Of a stretch of 25,151 nucleotides of DNA, positions 8,521-16,509 are shown one piece after another. Below the pieces are notes generated by a model. It made no database searches. It was not told the origin of the DNA and saw only the letters and a list, made by a program, of their open reading frames with translations. A program made the position numbers and the translations under genes. The stretch's first letter is position 1. Every line of letters begins with the position of its first letter. Origin of the DNA: MKRK01 sp001896915 (lineage in GTDB: Bacteria > Bacillota > Clostridia > Oscillospirales > Acutalibacteraceae); contig CALJJF010000145.1 of the NCBI GenBank assembly GCA_937973935.1, positions 1 to 25,151 of the forward strand, read 5' to 3'.

Positions 8521-9270
8521 TTATACCGCTGCCGGTGCTTCCACGACTGCTGCCGGTGCTTCCTGGGGCGCAGCAGCGGAGCCTTGCTCACCCTGTCTGC
8601 CTTCCAGAATAGCGTTTGCAACGGTCTGTGCAATTAACTTAACAGCACGAATTGCATCGTCGTTTCCGGGAATTACATAGTCGACTTCGTCCGGATCACA
8701 GTTGGTGTCAACAATAGCTATGATCGGAATACCAAGCTTCTTGGCTTCCAGAACAGCGATTTTTTCTTTTCTCGGGTCAACGATGAAAAGAGCGCCGGGG
8801 AGCTTTTTCATTGTTTGAATGCCGCCGAGGAATTTTTCGAGTTTTTCAATCTCACCGCGTAATTTGATTACTTCCTTTTTGGGAAGCAGTTCAAAGGTTC
8901 CGTCCTCTTCCATCTTGCGTAGCTGATTCAAACGCTCCACTCTGCGGCGGATGGTGCGGAAATTGGTCATCATGCCGCCCAACCAGCGGGCATTGACATA
9001 AGGCATGTCACAGTTAAGAGCTTCTTCTTTTACAGAATCCATGGCTTGTTTCTTTGTGCCGACAAAAAGAATGTCTTTGCCTTCAGCAGAAATGTCACGG
9101 ATAAAGTTATAAGCTTCTGTGAGTTTTTTAACGGTTTTCTGCAAATCGATGATGTAGATACCGTTACGTTCGGTGAAGATGTATTCTGCCATCTTCGGGT
9201 TCCAGCGTCTTGTTTGGTGACCAAAGTGTACACCCGCTTCAAGAAGCTGTTTCATAGAGATGATTGACAT
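8521..9270 (-). CDS. rpsB: 30S ribosomal protein S2
   Basis: S2 binds the small ribosomal subunit between head and body. The 249-residue protein shows the hallmark blocks LLEAGVHFGHQTRRWNPKM (residues 9-27), NGIYIIDLQKT, FVGTKKQA, YVNARWLGGMMTN, and near the end the GNDDAIRAVKLI motif. It finishes with a short Ala/Pro-rich tail, common in Clostridia. The start is preceded by GGAGG at good spacing. A promoter and a roughly 105-nt leader with nested inverted repeats lie upstream, and tsf lies downstream. Confidence 0.98.
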   Translation of the reverse strand: MSIISMKQLLEAGVHFGHQTRRWNPKMAEYIFTERNGIYIIDLQKTVKKLTEAYNFIRDISAEGKDILFVGTKKQAMDSVKEEALNCDMPYVNARWLGGMMTNFRTIRRRVERLNQLRKMEEDGTFELLPKKEVIKLRGEIEKLEKFLGGIQTMKKLPGALFIVDPRKEKIAVLEAKKLGIPIIAIVDTNCDPDEVDYVIPGNDDAIRAVKLIAQTVANAILEGRQGEQGSAAAPQEAPAAVVEAPAAV

Positions 9271-9375
9271 TGATGTTCCTCCAAAATTTTGTTTTTTACC
9301 TCCGCTCTTGTCATCTTAAACGCCACTCAAATTAATTTGAGCAACAGCTGTTTAATCAAAGAGCGTGTGTATTGC
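9271..9375 (-). promoter_or_regulatory. Structured 5' leader of rpsB, candidate S2 autoregulatory RNA
   Basis: Between the predicted transcription start (near 9375) and the rpsB ATG lie a perfect 16-bp palindrome CTCAAATTAATTTGAG (9326-9341), an outer pair TTAAAC (9316-9321) with GTTTAA (9350-9355) that encloses it, an overlapping 10-bp palindrome AACAGCTGTT (9343-9352), and CAAAATTTTG (9282-9291), which overlaps the GGAGG ribosome site by one base. In RNA these can form alternative nested hairpins near the translation start. Ribosomal protein operons are often self-regulated through such leaders. I cannot assign it to a named family. Confidence 0.4.
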
Positions 9376-9381
9376 CATAGC

Positions 9382-9410
9382 AGTATATCACAAATACCTG
9401 TTATATGCAA
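9382..9410 (-). promoter_or_regulatory. Promoter of rpsB-tsf
   Basis: The minus strand shows TTGCAT (9410-9405), a 17-nt spacer and TATACT (9387-9382), with TGA directly before the -10 as an extended element. This is one of the best sigma-A-type matches in the window. Confidence 0.85.
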
Positions 9411-9468
9411 GTTTTTTCTTATTATTTTTCATTTTAACGTTCTCATTCATCTTTTATCAAAAAAGAAG

Positions 9469-11607
9469 TCAGAAAACTTGTGACAAACCACTGTAGTGAA
9501 AGCTGATCGGTTTGATTCCGATCATAAACCGTATCATATAAGTTTTGGTTTCTTCGTCGATTTCTTCCACCATCCCTTCCCCAAACACCTTGTGCTTGAC
9601 TTGCGAGCCGACCGCATAATTGGCAACACCGGGAACTCTCACAGCACCCACCTGAAAGCGATATTCTTCTTTCAATTCGTCGGAAATACTGCCTGTCCTG
9701 AGAATTGACTCATCCCCAATGTCAAATACAAAACGGGACGGCACTTTGGTGTAGCCTTTGATGCCAAAGCCTTCGCTTTCAGTGATGTACAGTTTCTTTT
9801 TCGCCCTCGTAACCGCGACAAAGCATAAGCGGCGTTCTTCCTCCAGCGCATCCTCCTGCCGTTCCTCCAGCGCCCGAATGCTGGGTAGGGTTCGTTCATT
9901 GGCGCCTGCCAACACCACGGTGTCAAACTCCAGCCCTTTTGCTGTGTGGATGGTCATGATTTTCACACAATCCTGTTTGTCCTCAATGTCAAGATCACGG
10001 TTCAGGGACACATCCTGTAGAAACGTGATCAGGGGAAGAAATTCGCCGTATTCTGTTTCTGAAATCACAATACTTCTAAGCAACTCTGAAATATTGTCCA
10101 ACCTGTCCATGTCTCCGCTTTCCCGAATGTATGGCTCATAACCGGAATCAATGAGCAGCTTTTGGAGCAGCTCAGAAACCGGCAGTTCCTCTGCATCCAG
10201 CTTCAGCCGTTCAATCACCTGGATAAAATCCGCCCCGCCGCAGCCTTTGAATACCGGCTCATGGATATATCGTTTCATTGCTTCATAGTAAGAGATATTT
10301 TCAGCCTCTGATTTTTGTTTGAGAAACACAAGCTTGGTTTTTCCGATTTTGCGTTTAGGCATATTGACAATACGTAGGAAGGACAAATCGTCACCAAAAG
10401 CAATCATGCGTAAATAAGAAAGCACATCCTTGATTTCCATACGGTCATAAACCCCGACTCCGCCGTAAACCAGATATGGGATATTGGCCTTGAGGAAACC
10501 CTGTTCGATGAAACGGGAAACAAAATTGGAACGGTACAGCACGGCGATGTCTTTGTAATTTCCGCCCTTTTCCGTATGTGCTTGTATGGTTTTCACAATG
10601 AAATTGATTTCTTCGTTCTCATCTTTACTGTGAAAATGCTCCGGCAGTGCTCCGTCTTCTTTTTTGGTATACAAGTCCTTTTTGATGCGGTTCTTGTTTT
10701 TTTCAATGAGAGAATTGGCGGCGTTTAAAATCTGGGGAGTGGAGCGGTAATTCTCATTTAAGAAAATGGTTTTGCAGGGTTCCATCTTTTGGTCAAACTC
10801 CAGCAGCACCTGCATATTGGAACCGCGCCATTCATAAATATTTTGATCGGGATCCCCCACCACAAACCAGTTTTTGTTGATTTCCGTCAGTTGCCGGATC
10901 AGCTTGAACTCCTTCACGGTAATGTCCTGAAACTCGTCCACCAACACATAATGCATGCGTTTTTGCCATTTATCAAGAACATCCCCATGCTTACGGAACA
11001 GGTAGATTACAAAATTGATCAGGTCAAAAAAGTCCAAACCGAAATATTTCTTTTGCTTCTGGATATAGCGTAAAATAATCGCTTCCTCCAGTGTTTTTGC
11101 TTCATATTTGCCAATATCCTCTTTGGGTACGGCGATGAAATCCATATAGGTAATGAGATTTTTATAGTAGCGTATTTTATCAATCATAAATTGAAAGGTT
11201 GCCGTATCCATGCTGATGTTGAATTCTTCATAGACTTCTTCAAGAATTCTTTTCTGGTCAGCGGTGTCCAGCACAATAAAGCTTTCCGGATAAAATAGCT
11301 TTCCGATGTCTTCCCGCAGAATACGGGTGCAGTAGCTATGTAAGGTCGCTACAAAGGAGGTATCAAACTCTTCGCCAAGAAGGTATTTGATACGCTTTTT
11401 CATCTCATTGGCCGCTTTGTTCGTAAAGGTGATGCAGAGAATGTTGGCAGGAGAAATTCCCGCTTCTCTGACGAGATAAGCGTATCGGTGGGTCAGAGCC
11501 TTTGTCTTGCCGCTGCCCGCACCTGCAATCACCCGGACATACCCCTCTGTGGTGGTCACGGCTTCCAGCTGCTTTTCGTTTAAATTGTCCAGTAATGTGT
11601 CTTTCAT
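9469..11607 (-). CDS. UvrD/PcrA-type ATP-dependent DNA helicase
   Basis: A superfamily 1A 3'-5' DNA helicase of 712 residues, similar in length to PcrA. The motifs appear in order: Q-motif region LNEKQLEAV, Walker A GAGSGKT, motif Ia FTNKAANEMKKRI, motif II LVDEFQD (DEFQD rather than the common DEYQD), motif III VGDPDQNIYEWRGS, motif IV LNENYRST, motif V TIHTAKGLEFD, and motif VI FVAVTRAKK. The C-terminus has a small tudor-like module starting VGSQVKHKVFGEGMV, as in PcrA. It probably acts in repair and in clearing proteins from DNA. The start is set at 11607, where AAAGG is 7-8 nt upstream; the frame stays open for 90 nt more but that part crosses the groEL terminator. It could be pcrA itself or a paralogue. 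Confidence 0.93.
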   Translation of the reverse strand: MKDTLLDNLNEKQLEAVTTTEGYVRVIAGAGSGKTKALTHRYAYLVREAGISPANILCITFTNKAANEMKKRIKYLLGEEFDTSFVATLHSYCTRILREDIGKLFYPESFIVLDTADQKRILEEVYEEFNISMDTATFQFMIDKIRYYKNLITYMDFIAVPKEDIGKYEAKTLEEAIILRYIQKQKKYFGLDFFDLINFVIYLFRKHGDVLDKWQKRMHYVLVDEFQDITVKEFKLIRQLTEINKNWFVVGDPDQNIYEWRGSNMQVLLEFDQKMEPCKTIFLNENYRSTPQILNAANSLIEKNKNRIKKDLYTKKEDGALPEHFHSKDENEEINFIVKTIQAHTEKGGNYKDIAVLYRSNFVSRFIEQGFLKANIPYLVYGGVGVYDRMEIKDVLSYLRMIAFGDDLSFLRIVNMPKRKIGKTKLVFLKQKSEAENISYYEAMKRYIHEPVFKGCGGADFIQVIERLKLDAEELPVSELLQKLLIDSGYEPYIRESGDMDRLDNISELLRSIVISETEYGEFLPLITFLQDVSLNRDLDIEDKQDCVKIMTIHTAKGLEFDTVVLAGANERTLPSIRALEERQEDALEEERRLCFVAVTRAKKKLYITESEGFGIKGYTKVPSRFVFDIGDESILRTGSISDELKEEYRFQVGAVRVPGVANYAVGSQVKHKVFGEGMVEEIDEETKTYMIRFMIGIKPISFHYSGLSQVF

Positions 11608-11667
11608 AAGGTTACCTTTCAACATTCTGTGTGTTTCTATCATACACTTTTTTGAAAGTTTTTGCAA

Positions 11668-11694
11668 CAAAAAAGCGGGGTCTCCCCCGCTTTT
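11668..11694 (-). terminator. Rho-independent terminator of groESL
   Basis: On the minus strand, AAAAGCGGGG pairs with CCCCGCTTTT around a short loop and is followed by a run of T. It begins about 20 nt past the groEL stop codon. Confidence 0.93.
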
Positions 11695-11715
11695 CATAAT
11701 TGATTTTTTTTACGA

Positions 11716-13356
11716 TTAATACATTCCGCCGCCGGCTGCCGCTGCTGCTGCTGCTGCTGCGTTGGCTGCTGCCGCATCCTCTTTGATATCGGATACCAAG
11801 GATTCCGTGGTCAGAACCATTGCAGCAACGGATGCTGCGTTTTGGAGCGCCGAACGGGTAACCTTGGTCGGGTCAACGATTCCGGCCTCGATCATGTCTG
11901 TATAAATTTCTTTATAGGCATCAAAGCCGTAATTGGTTTTGCCGGATGACAGGATTTTATCAACAATAACAGAGCCTTCTAAACCGGCATTCAGAGCGAT
12001 TTGACGAATGGGTTCTTCCAGTGCCTTTACAACAATGGCAACACCGGTTTTTTCGTCTCCTTCGGCGGTTTCAATCAGCTTGCTGACAGAGGTCAAAGCA
12101 TTGATTAAGGCAACGCCGCCGCCGGCAACAATGCCCTCTTCCACAGCGGCACGGGTGGCGGCCAAAGCATCTTCTATGCGTAATTTTTTCTCTTTCAGCT
12201 CGATTTCGGTGGCTGCGCCGACCTTGATCACTGCAACGCCGCCGGCAAGTTTAGCCAGTCTTTCCTGAAGCTTTTCACGGTCAAATTCTGACGTGGTGGT
12301 TTCAATCTGCGAACGGATCTGACCGACTCTGCCTTTGATTTCGTCAGGGTTTCCTGCACCGTCTACGATGATGGTGTTTTCTTTGGAAACTCTCACCTGG
12401 TGTGCTTTACCCAGCTGGCTGATCTGTGTTTCTTTCAGGTCAAGACCCAGTTCTTCCGAAATCACTTCACCGCCGGTTAAGATAGCAATGTCACGAAGCA
12501 TATCCTTGCGGCGGTCACCAAAGCCCGGAGCCTTGACGGCAACACAGGTGAAGGTACCGCGAAGCTTGTTGACAATCAATGTAGACAGTGCTTCACCCTC
12601 GACATCCTCTGCAACGATGATGAGCTTTTGGCCTGCCTGAACGATTTGTTCAAGTAAAGGAAGGATTTCCTGAATGTTAGAAATTTTCTTGTCTGTAATG
12701 AGAAGCAGCGGATCGTCAATGACAGCTTCCATTTTGTCTGTGTCGGTTACCATGTAAGGGGTAATGTAACCGCGGTCAAACTGCATGCCCTCTACAACCT
12801 CTGTGTATGTTTCGGCGGTTTTGGATTCTTCCACTGTGATAACACCGTCAGATGATACCTTTTCCATTGCGTCTGCAATAAGCTTGCCAATGAATTCGTC
12901 ACCGGCGGAAATGGTGGCAACACGGGCGATGTCGGAAGAACCGTTGACTTTTTGTGAGTTTGCGATTACTGCGGAAACAGCAGAGTCAACAGCCTTTTGA
13001 ATTCCCTTTTTCAAAACCATCGGGTTTGCACCGGAGGTTACGTTTTTCATTCCTTCACGGATGATTGCCTGTGCCAGCAAAGTAGCGGTTGTGGTGCCGT
13101 CACCTGCTACATCGTTTGTTTTTGTAGCAACTTCTTTCACCAGCTGAGCGCCCATGTTTTCAAACGGATCGTCAAGCTCGATTTCTTTTGCAATGGTTAC
13201 GCCATCATTGGTGATGAGGGGTGCGCCGTATTTTTTGTCAAGAACAACGTTTCTGCCCTTGGGACCGAGAGTAACCTTTACGGTGTTTGCAAGCTTATCA
13301 ACGCCGGCTTGCAGGGCTTTTCTTGCTTCTTCGCCAAAAATAATCTGTTTAGCCAT
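11716..13356 (-). CDS. groL: Chaperonin GroEL (Hsp60)
   Basis: GroEL forms the 14-subunit cytosolic folding chamber that works with GroES and ATP. The 546-residue protein is collinear with the family: VTLGPKGRNVVLDKKYGAP (residues 27-45), the ATP-binding GDGTTTATLLA block with its catalytic Asp (about 86-96), the apical-domain EGMQFDRGY block, and AAVEEGIVAGGG (about 404-415). It lies 30 nt after groES, with an AAGGAG site. The C-terminal tail differs from the common Gly-Gly-Met repeats: it is an alanine tract ending GGGMY, encoded by a run of GCT/GCA-type codons. Regulation is through the CIRCE operator upstream of groES. Confidence 0.99.
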   Translation of the reverse strand: MAKQIIFGEEARKALQAGVDKLANTVKVTLGPKGRNVVLDKKYGAPLITNDGVTIAKEIELDDPFENMGAQLVKEVATKTNDVAGDGTTTATLLAQAIIREGMKNVTSGANPMVLKKGIQKAVDSAVSAVIANSQKVNGSSDIARVATISAGDEFIGKLIADAMEKVSSDGVITVEESKTAETYTEVVEGMQFDRGYITPYMVTDTDKMEAVIDDPLLLITDKKISNIQEILPLLEQIVQAGQKLIIVAEDVEGEALSTLIVNKLRGTFTCVAVKAPGFGDRRKDMLRDIAILTGGEVISEELGLDLKETQISQLGKAHQVRVSKENTIIVDGAGNPDEIKGRVGQIRSQIETTTSEFDREKLQERLAKLAGGVAVIKVGAATEIELKEKKLRIEDALAATRAAVEEGIVAGGGVALINALTSVSKLIETAEGDEKTGVAIVVKALEEPIRQIALNAGLEGSVIVDKILSSGKTNYGFDAYKEIYTDMIEAGIVDPTKVTRSALQNAASVAAMVLTTESLVSDIKEDAAAANAAAAAAAAAGGGMY

Positions 13357-13386
13357 CCAAATTTACTCCTTTATCATGTATTGTAT

Positions 13387-13671
13387 TTATTCAACGATTG
13401 CCAATATATCAGACTGACGAACGATTGTGAATTCATCGCTGTCAATCTTCACTTCTGTTCCGGAATATTTGCTGGTCAGAACTCTGTCTCCAACCTTAAC
13501 GTACATGGTGACTTCGTTTCCGTCCACAAGTCCGCCCGGTCCGACAGCAATGATCTCTGCAACCTGGGGTTTTTCCTTTGCGGATCCCGATAAAATAATC
13601 CCGCTTTTTGTTGTTTCTTCGGCCTCAACCATTTTGATTACGATACGGTCGGCCAATGGTTTGATCGTCAT
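13387..13671 (-). CDS. groS: Co-chaperonin GroES (Hsp10)
   Basis: A 94-residue protein that caps the GroEL ring. It has the family start IKPLADRIVIKMVEAEETTKSG, in which the segment ending TTKSGI leads into the mobile loop that docks on GroEL, followed by IIAVGPGG, VKVGDRVLTSKYSGTEVKIDSDEF and a C-terminal ILAIVE. AGGAGG lies 8 nt before the ATG. First gene of the groES-groEL operon, directly downstream of a CIRCE element. Confidence 0.99.
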   Translation of the reverse strand: MTIKPLADRIVIKMVEAEETTKSGIILSGSAKEKPQVAEIIAVGPGGLVDGNEVTMYVKVGDRVLTSKYSGTEVKIDSDEFTIVRQSDILAIVE

Positions 13672-13705
13672 AATGTATCCTCCTAAATATTAAGATATAA
13701 AATAA

Positions 13706-13732
13706 TTAGCACTCTCATCATCAGAGTGCTAA
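13706..13732. promoter_or_regulatory. CIRCE operator (HrcA-binding site)
   Basis: TTAGCACTC, nine spacer bases, then GAGTGCTAA: an exact match to the CIRCE consensus. HrcA binds such sites and represses groESL until heat stress. It overlaps the predicted transcription start. Confidence 0.98.
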
Positions 13733-13735
13733 CCA

Positions 13736-13764
13736 ATTGTAATATATTTAACATAAAAATGCAA
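13736..13764 (-). promoter_or_regulatory. Promoter of groES-groEL
   Basis: The minus strand carries TTGCAT (13764-13759), a 17-nt spacer and TACAAT (13741-13736). The expected start point falls inside CIRCE, the usual arrangement for HrcA repression. Confidence 0.88.
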
Positions 13765-13781
13765 GATTAATATTTAGAAAT

Positions 13782-14780
13782 TTACAATTCATTAACATTT
13801 TTTGCATCAAATGCCGGTTTCACCGCTTTTCCGCTTAAATCATAGAGCAAAGAAACCGGCAGCTGGGGTTCCTCCAGCTTATTGGTACATACACAGGGAA
13901 CAATGAATTTGATTCCGTTCTTTACGATTTGAAAAGTGACTTCGGTAGCTTTGAACACTTCCCCGTCCATATTCACGCTGATTTCCTTGTCTGATTTGAC
14001 TGTCATTTTCGTCGCATGCAGATGGGTGCAAATGTTTTTTAATTTGATATGCTCACCATTTCGGTACTTTGAAATTAAAGAAAGGATTTTAAGGCGGGAT
14101 ACGCTTTTGATGAGAAGACAGTTCATCAGGCCGTCATGAGGCGAAGCATTGGGCGCAGGCAGGAAGCCACCGCCATAATACCTGCCGTTGGCTGCCACAG
14201 CAAAGAGAAAATTCCCTTTGATGGGTTTTTCGTCCTCAATGGTAATTTCAAAATTGTTTTTGATGTTGAACAAAAAAGAAATGAACAAAGCGACATAATA
14301 GGCAAAAGAACCGGAAATTTTGGATAAGAACTTAAGCCGGTTTTTATGTGACACCACCTCGGCGTCGAGACCGGTGGAGCAAACATTGATGGAATAGCGG
14401 TCATTGCATTGTATGAGATCCATGGGAAAAGCAGAACCTTTTATCTGACCGTCCATATCAAGAAAATCAACAATACCAAAGGTTTTGATAAAATCATTGC
14501 CCGACCCGCAGGGAAGCACCCCCACCTCCGCATTGGGATACCCGATTGCTCCCGCAACCACATCAAACAGGGTGCCGTCACCGCCGCAGGCATACACCCG
14601 GATGGCATCGCCCTTTTTGCATTCGGTTCTTACAATATAAGTGGCTTCATGGGCAGTTTTGGTCACTACAACAGCATAATTGCCGCCCTTGTCTTTGAAA
14701 TACCGTTCCACCAAGGGCACAATTTTTGAAACACCGTCACCCTTACCGGCAACGGGGTTCACAACAAACAAGTAACGCAT
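13782..14780 (-). CDS. Diacylglycerol/lipid kinase family protein (DagK/YegS type)
   Basis: The 332-residue protein matches the DAGK catalytic family: N-terminal VVNPVAGKG, the nucleotide-binding GGDGT at 66-70, and LPCGSGNDFIKTFG (89-102). The C-terminal half has the family beta-sandwich with NVCSTGLDAEVV and NMDGE. Such enzymes phosphorylate diacylglycerol or related lipids at the membrane and recycle lipid released by envelope synthesis. The sequence alone does not distinguish diacylglycerol from another lipid substrate. It starts 15 nt after the rRNA methyltransferase gene, so both are probably one transcript. The stop is just upstream of the groES promoter. Confidence 0.93.
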   Translation of the reverse strand: MRYLFVVNPVAGKGDGVSKIVPLVERYFKDKGGNYAVVVTKTAHEATYIVRTECKKGDAIRVYACGGDGTLFDVVAGAIGYPNAEVGVLPCGSGNDFIKTFGIVDFLDMDGQIKGSAFPMDLIQCNDRYSINVCSTGLDAEVVSHKNRLKFLSKISGSFAYYVALFISFLFNIKNNFEITIEDEKPIKGNFLFAVAANGRYYGGGFLPAPNASPHDGLMNCLLIKSVSRLKILSLISKYRNGEHIKLKNICTHLHATKMTVKSDKEISVNMDGEVFKATEVTFQIVKNGIKFIVPCVCTNKLEEPQLPVSLLYDLSGKAVKPAFDAKNVNEL

Positions 14781-14795
14781 CTTCCTATGCCCCCT

Positions 14796-15911
14796 CTATC
14801 TGAAATACATAAACATTTGGCATTTGATCATACCGTTATACAGCTTGCGGCGCTTGTCGGCCGGTCTTCCGAATACCGTTTCAAACTCCTCATGGGGGCT
14901 GATGATATAATACCGCCATCCCTTTTGCTGATGGAATACTTGTCCCATTGTTTTGTAGATCGTTTCGGCTTCCTTAATATCCAGCAAACGTTCACCATAG
15001 GGGGGGTTGGTAATGATGAGACCTCTTTCCCCTTCCCTTGCAAAGTCTGCAATGTCTTTCTTTTGCAGCTTAAACTGGCTTGCCACACCTGCCAGTTTGG
15101 CATTTTGTTCCGTCAGCTTCAGTGCGTTTTCGTCCACATCGTTGCCGATTGCCTGAAAGTCTGCCGCTCGTTTGATGTTGTCCTGTGCCCTTGTTCGTTC
15201 CTCCCGCCAGATCGGATCACTGAAGCAGCGGAACCGTTCGGCGGCAAAGCTGCGTTTCAGTCCCGGAGCGATGTTGTTGACCATCAGAGCGCCTTCAATC
15301 AAGATGGTGCCGGAACCGCAGAGAGGGTCATACAAGGTGCTGTCAGGATAGATATGGGCAATATAAGCCATGGCGGCGGCGAGGGTCTCCTTGATGGGTG
15401 CCGCCGTTGCGTTGGCACGATATCCTCTTTTGTGTAGCCCTTCGCCGGAGGTATCGATCATTAAAGATGCCATGTTTTTTAGGATGGAAAACTGGATTTG
15501 GTAAACCGGACCGGTTTCTGCAAACCAGGAAATATTGTATTTGCTTTTCAACCGCTCCACCACAGCTTTTTTAACGATAGATTGAATGTCCGGGATGGAA
15601 TGCAGTGCAGAATTGATAGACCAGCCTTTCACGGGAAAAGCATCGTCTTTGCCTACAAACTGCTCCCAGGGCAGTGCCTTCACGCCTTCAAAGAGCTGTT
15701 CGAAGCTACCAGCAGGAAAACTGCCGACTAAAATTAAAATACGCTCTGCGTACCGGGAGCAGAGATTGGCGCGTGCCAGCATGAATTCGTCTCCTTCGAA
15801 TAACACTCTTCCGTTCTCGGCATTGACATTTTCCGCACCCATAGAACGAAGCTCATCCCCAAGCAAGCCTTCGATTCCAAACAGGCAGGGCGCAACAAAT
15901 TTCAGTTTCAT
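14796..15911 (-). CDS. THUMP-domain rRNA guanine-N2 methyltransferase (RlmL/YpsC family)
   Basis: This 371-residue enzyme has an N-terminal ferredoxin-like plus THUMP RNA-binding region (about 1-160, with FVAPCLFGIEGLLGDEL and an IPDIQSIVKKAVVERL segment) and a C-terminal Rossmann-fold methyltransferase. The AdoMet loop is DPLCGSGTILIEGAL (about 196-210) and the catalytic motif is NPPYGERL (about 301-308), the N/DPPY signature of exocyclic amino-group methylation. It corresponds to the YpsC group of Firmicutes, predicted to make m2G in 23S rRNA. It is a single-domain version without the RlmK half found in gammaproteobacteria. GAGGAAG precedes the ATG. Confidence 0.92.
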   Translation of the reverse strand: MKLKFVAPCLFGIEGLLGDELRSMGAENVNAENGRVLFEGDEFMLARANLCSRYAERILILVGSFPAGSFEQLFEGVKALPWEQFVGKDDAFPVKGWSINSALHSIPDIQSIVKKAVVERLKSKYNISWFAETGPVYQIQFSILKNMASLMIDTSGEGLHKRGYRANATAAPIKETLAAAMAYIAHIYPDSTLYDPLCGSGTILIEGALMVNNIAPGLKRSFAAERFRCFSDPIWREERTRAQDNIKRAADFQAIGNDVDENALKLTEQNAKLAGVASQFKLQKKDIADFAREGERGLIITNPPYGERLLDIKEAETIYKTMGQVFHQQKGWRYYIISPHEEFETVFGRPADKRRKLYNGMIKCQMFMYFR

Positions 15912-15944
15912 CTATCTTCCTCTTTTTCTCTTGATACAAACGAA

Positions 15945-15961
15945 GCGTCCCAAAGGGACGC
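15945..15961 (-). terminator. Hairpin after hpf, weak terminator
   Basis: A 7-bp stem GCGTCCC / GGGACGC with an AAA loop lies about 25 nt after the hpf stop. The following bases on the minus strand (TTCGTTTG) are a poor T-run, so partial read-through to the methyltransferase gene is likely. Confidence 0.45.
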
Positions 15962-15984
15962 CCCGTTTTATGATTTGGTATGAA

Positions 15985-16505
15985 TCAGTTATTGTTTGGC
16001 TCAATGAGACCGTAGTCGCCGTTGTGACGGCGGTATACTACATTCAAATCGCCGGTTGTGACATTGGTGAATACAAAAAACTGGTGTCCGATTAAATTCA
16101 TCTGCATGATCGCTTCTTCAACATCCAGCGGTTTGATGCTGAACTTTTTGCTGCGGACAATGTTATACTCATCCTCGGTTTCATCCTGAGCAAATTCCGG
16201 ATAGGCAGGTGCGGTTATATTGGCAGAGCGCATTCTTTTTTCAAGACGCGTTTTGTTTTTTCTGATTTTACGGATGATACTGTCAATTACATTGTCAAAG
16301 GTGTCGATCAGGTCACTGCCGGTATCCTCAGAGCGGACGATCATATGGGATTCTTTTATGGTTAACTCAACGACAAATCTGTCTTTTTCGTGAGTAACAG
16401 TAACATGTGATTCTGCATTCTCAGTAAAAAATTTTTCAAGTTTTTTTAATTTTCCCTCCGCGTGTCTTTACAAGTTAGTTTTCTGGCTGTCATTTGATTT
16501 TTCAT
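15985..16505 (-). pseudogene. hpf: Ribosome hibernation promoting factor, reading frame interrupted near the 5' end
   Basis: The long-form HPF family dimerises ribosomes into inactive 100S particles. The C-terminal 119 residues from ATG 16344 are clear: RKIRKNKTRLEKRMR, then the dimerisation domain (VRSKKFSIKPLDVEEAIMQM to the end). This frame continues upstream to 16467 with family-like KLKKLEKFF, but has no ATG, GTG or TTG before 16344. The natural start is ATG 16505 behind a strong AGGGAG site, reading MKNQMTARKLTCKDTRREN and stopping at 16446. The two pieces are one frame apart (-1), and a joined product would be about three residues short in helix 1. I infer a small deletion or an assembly error; a working HPF is unlikely from this sequence as given. 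Confidence 0.75.
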
Positions 16506-16509
16506 TTTA

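Noticed and set aside
11608..11697. 30-residue N-terminal extension of the helicase frame
   Set aside because: It runs over the groEL terminator, and the ATG at 11607 has a proper ribosome site and begins the family-like sequence.
12997..13593. Plus-strand open frame of 198 codons across groEL and groES
   Set aside because: It is antisense to two certain genes and shows no motif; a consequence of codon composition.
16438..16448. A AAA AAC-type slippery heptamer in hpf
   Set aside because: It lies after the TAA that ends the first frame, so ribosomes in that frame would stop before reaching it; it cannot explain the frame change.
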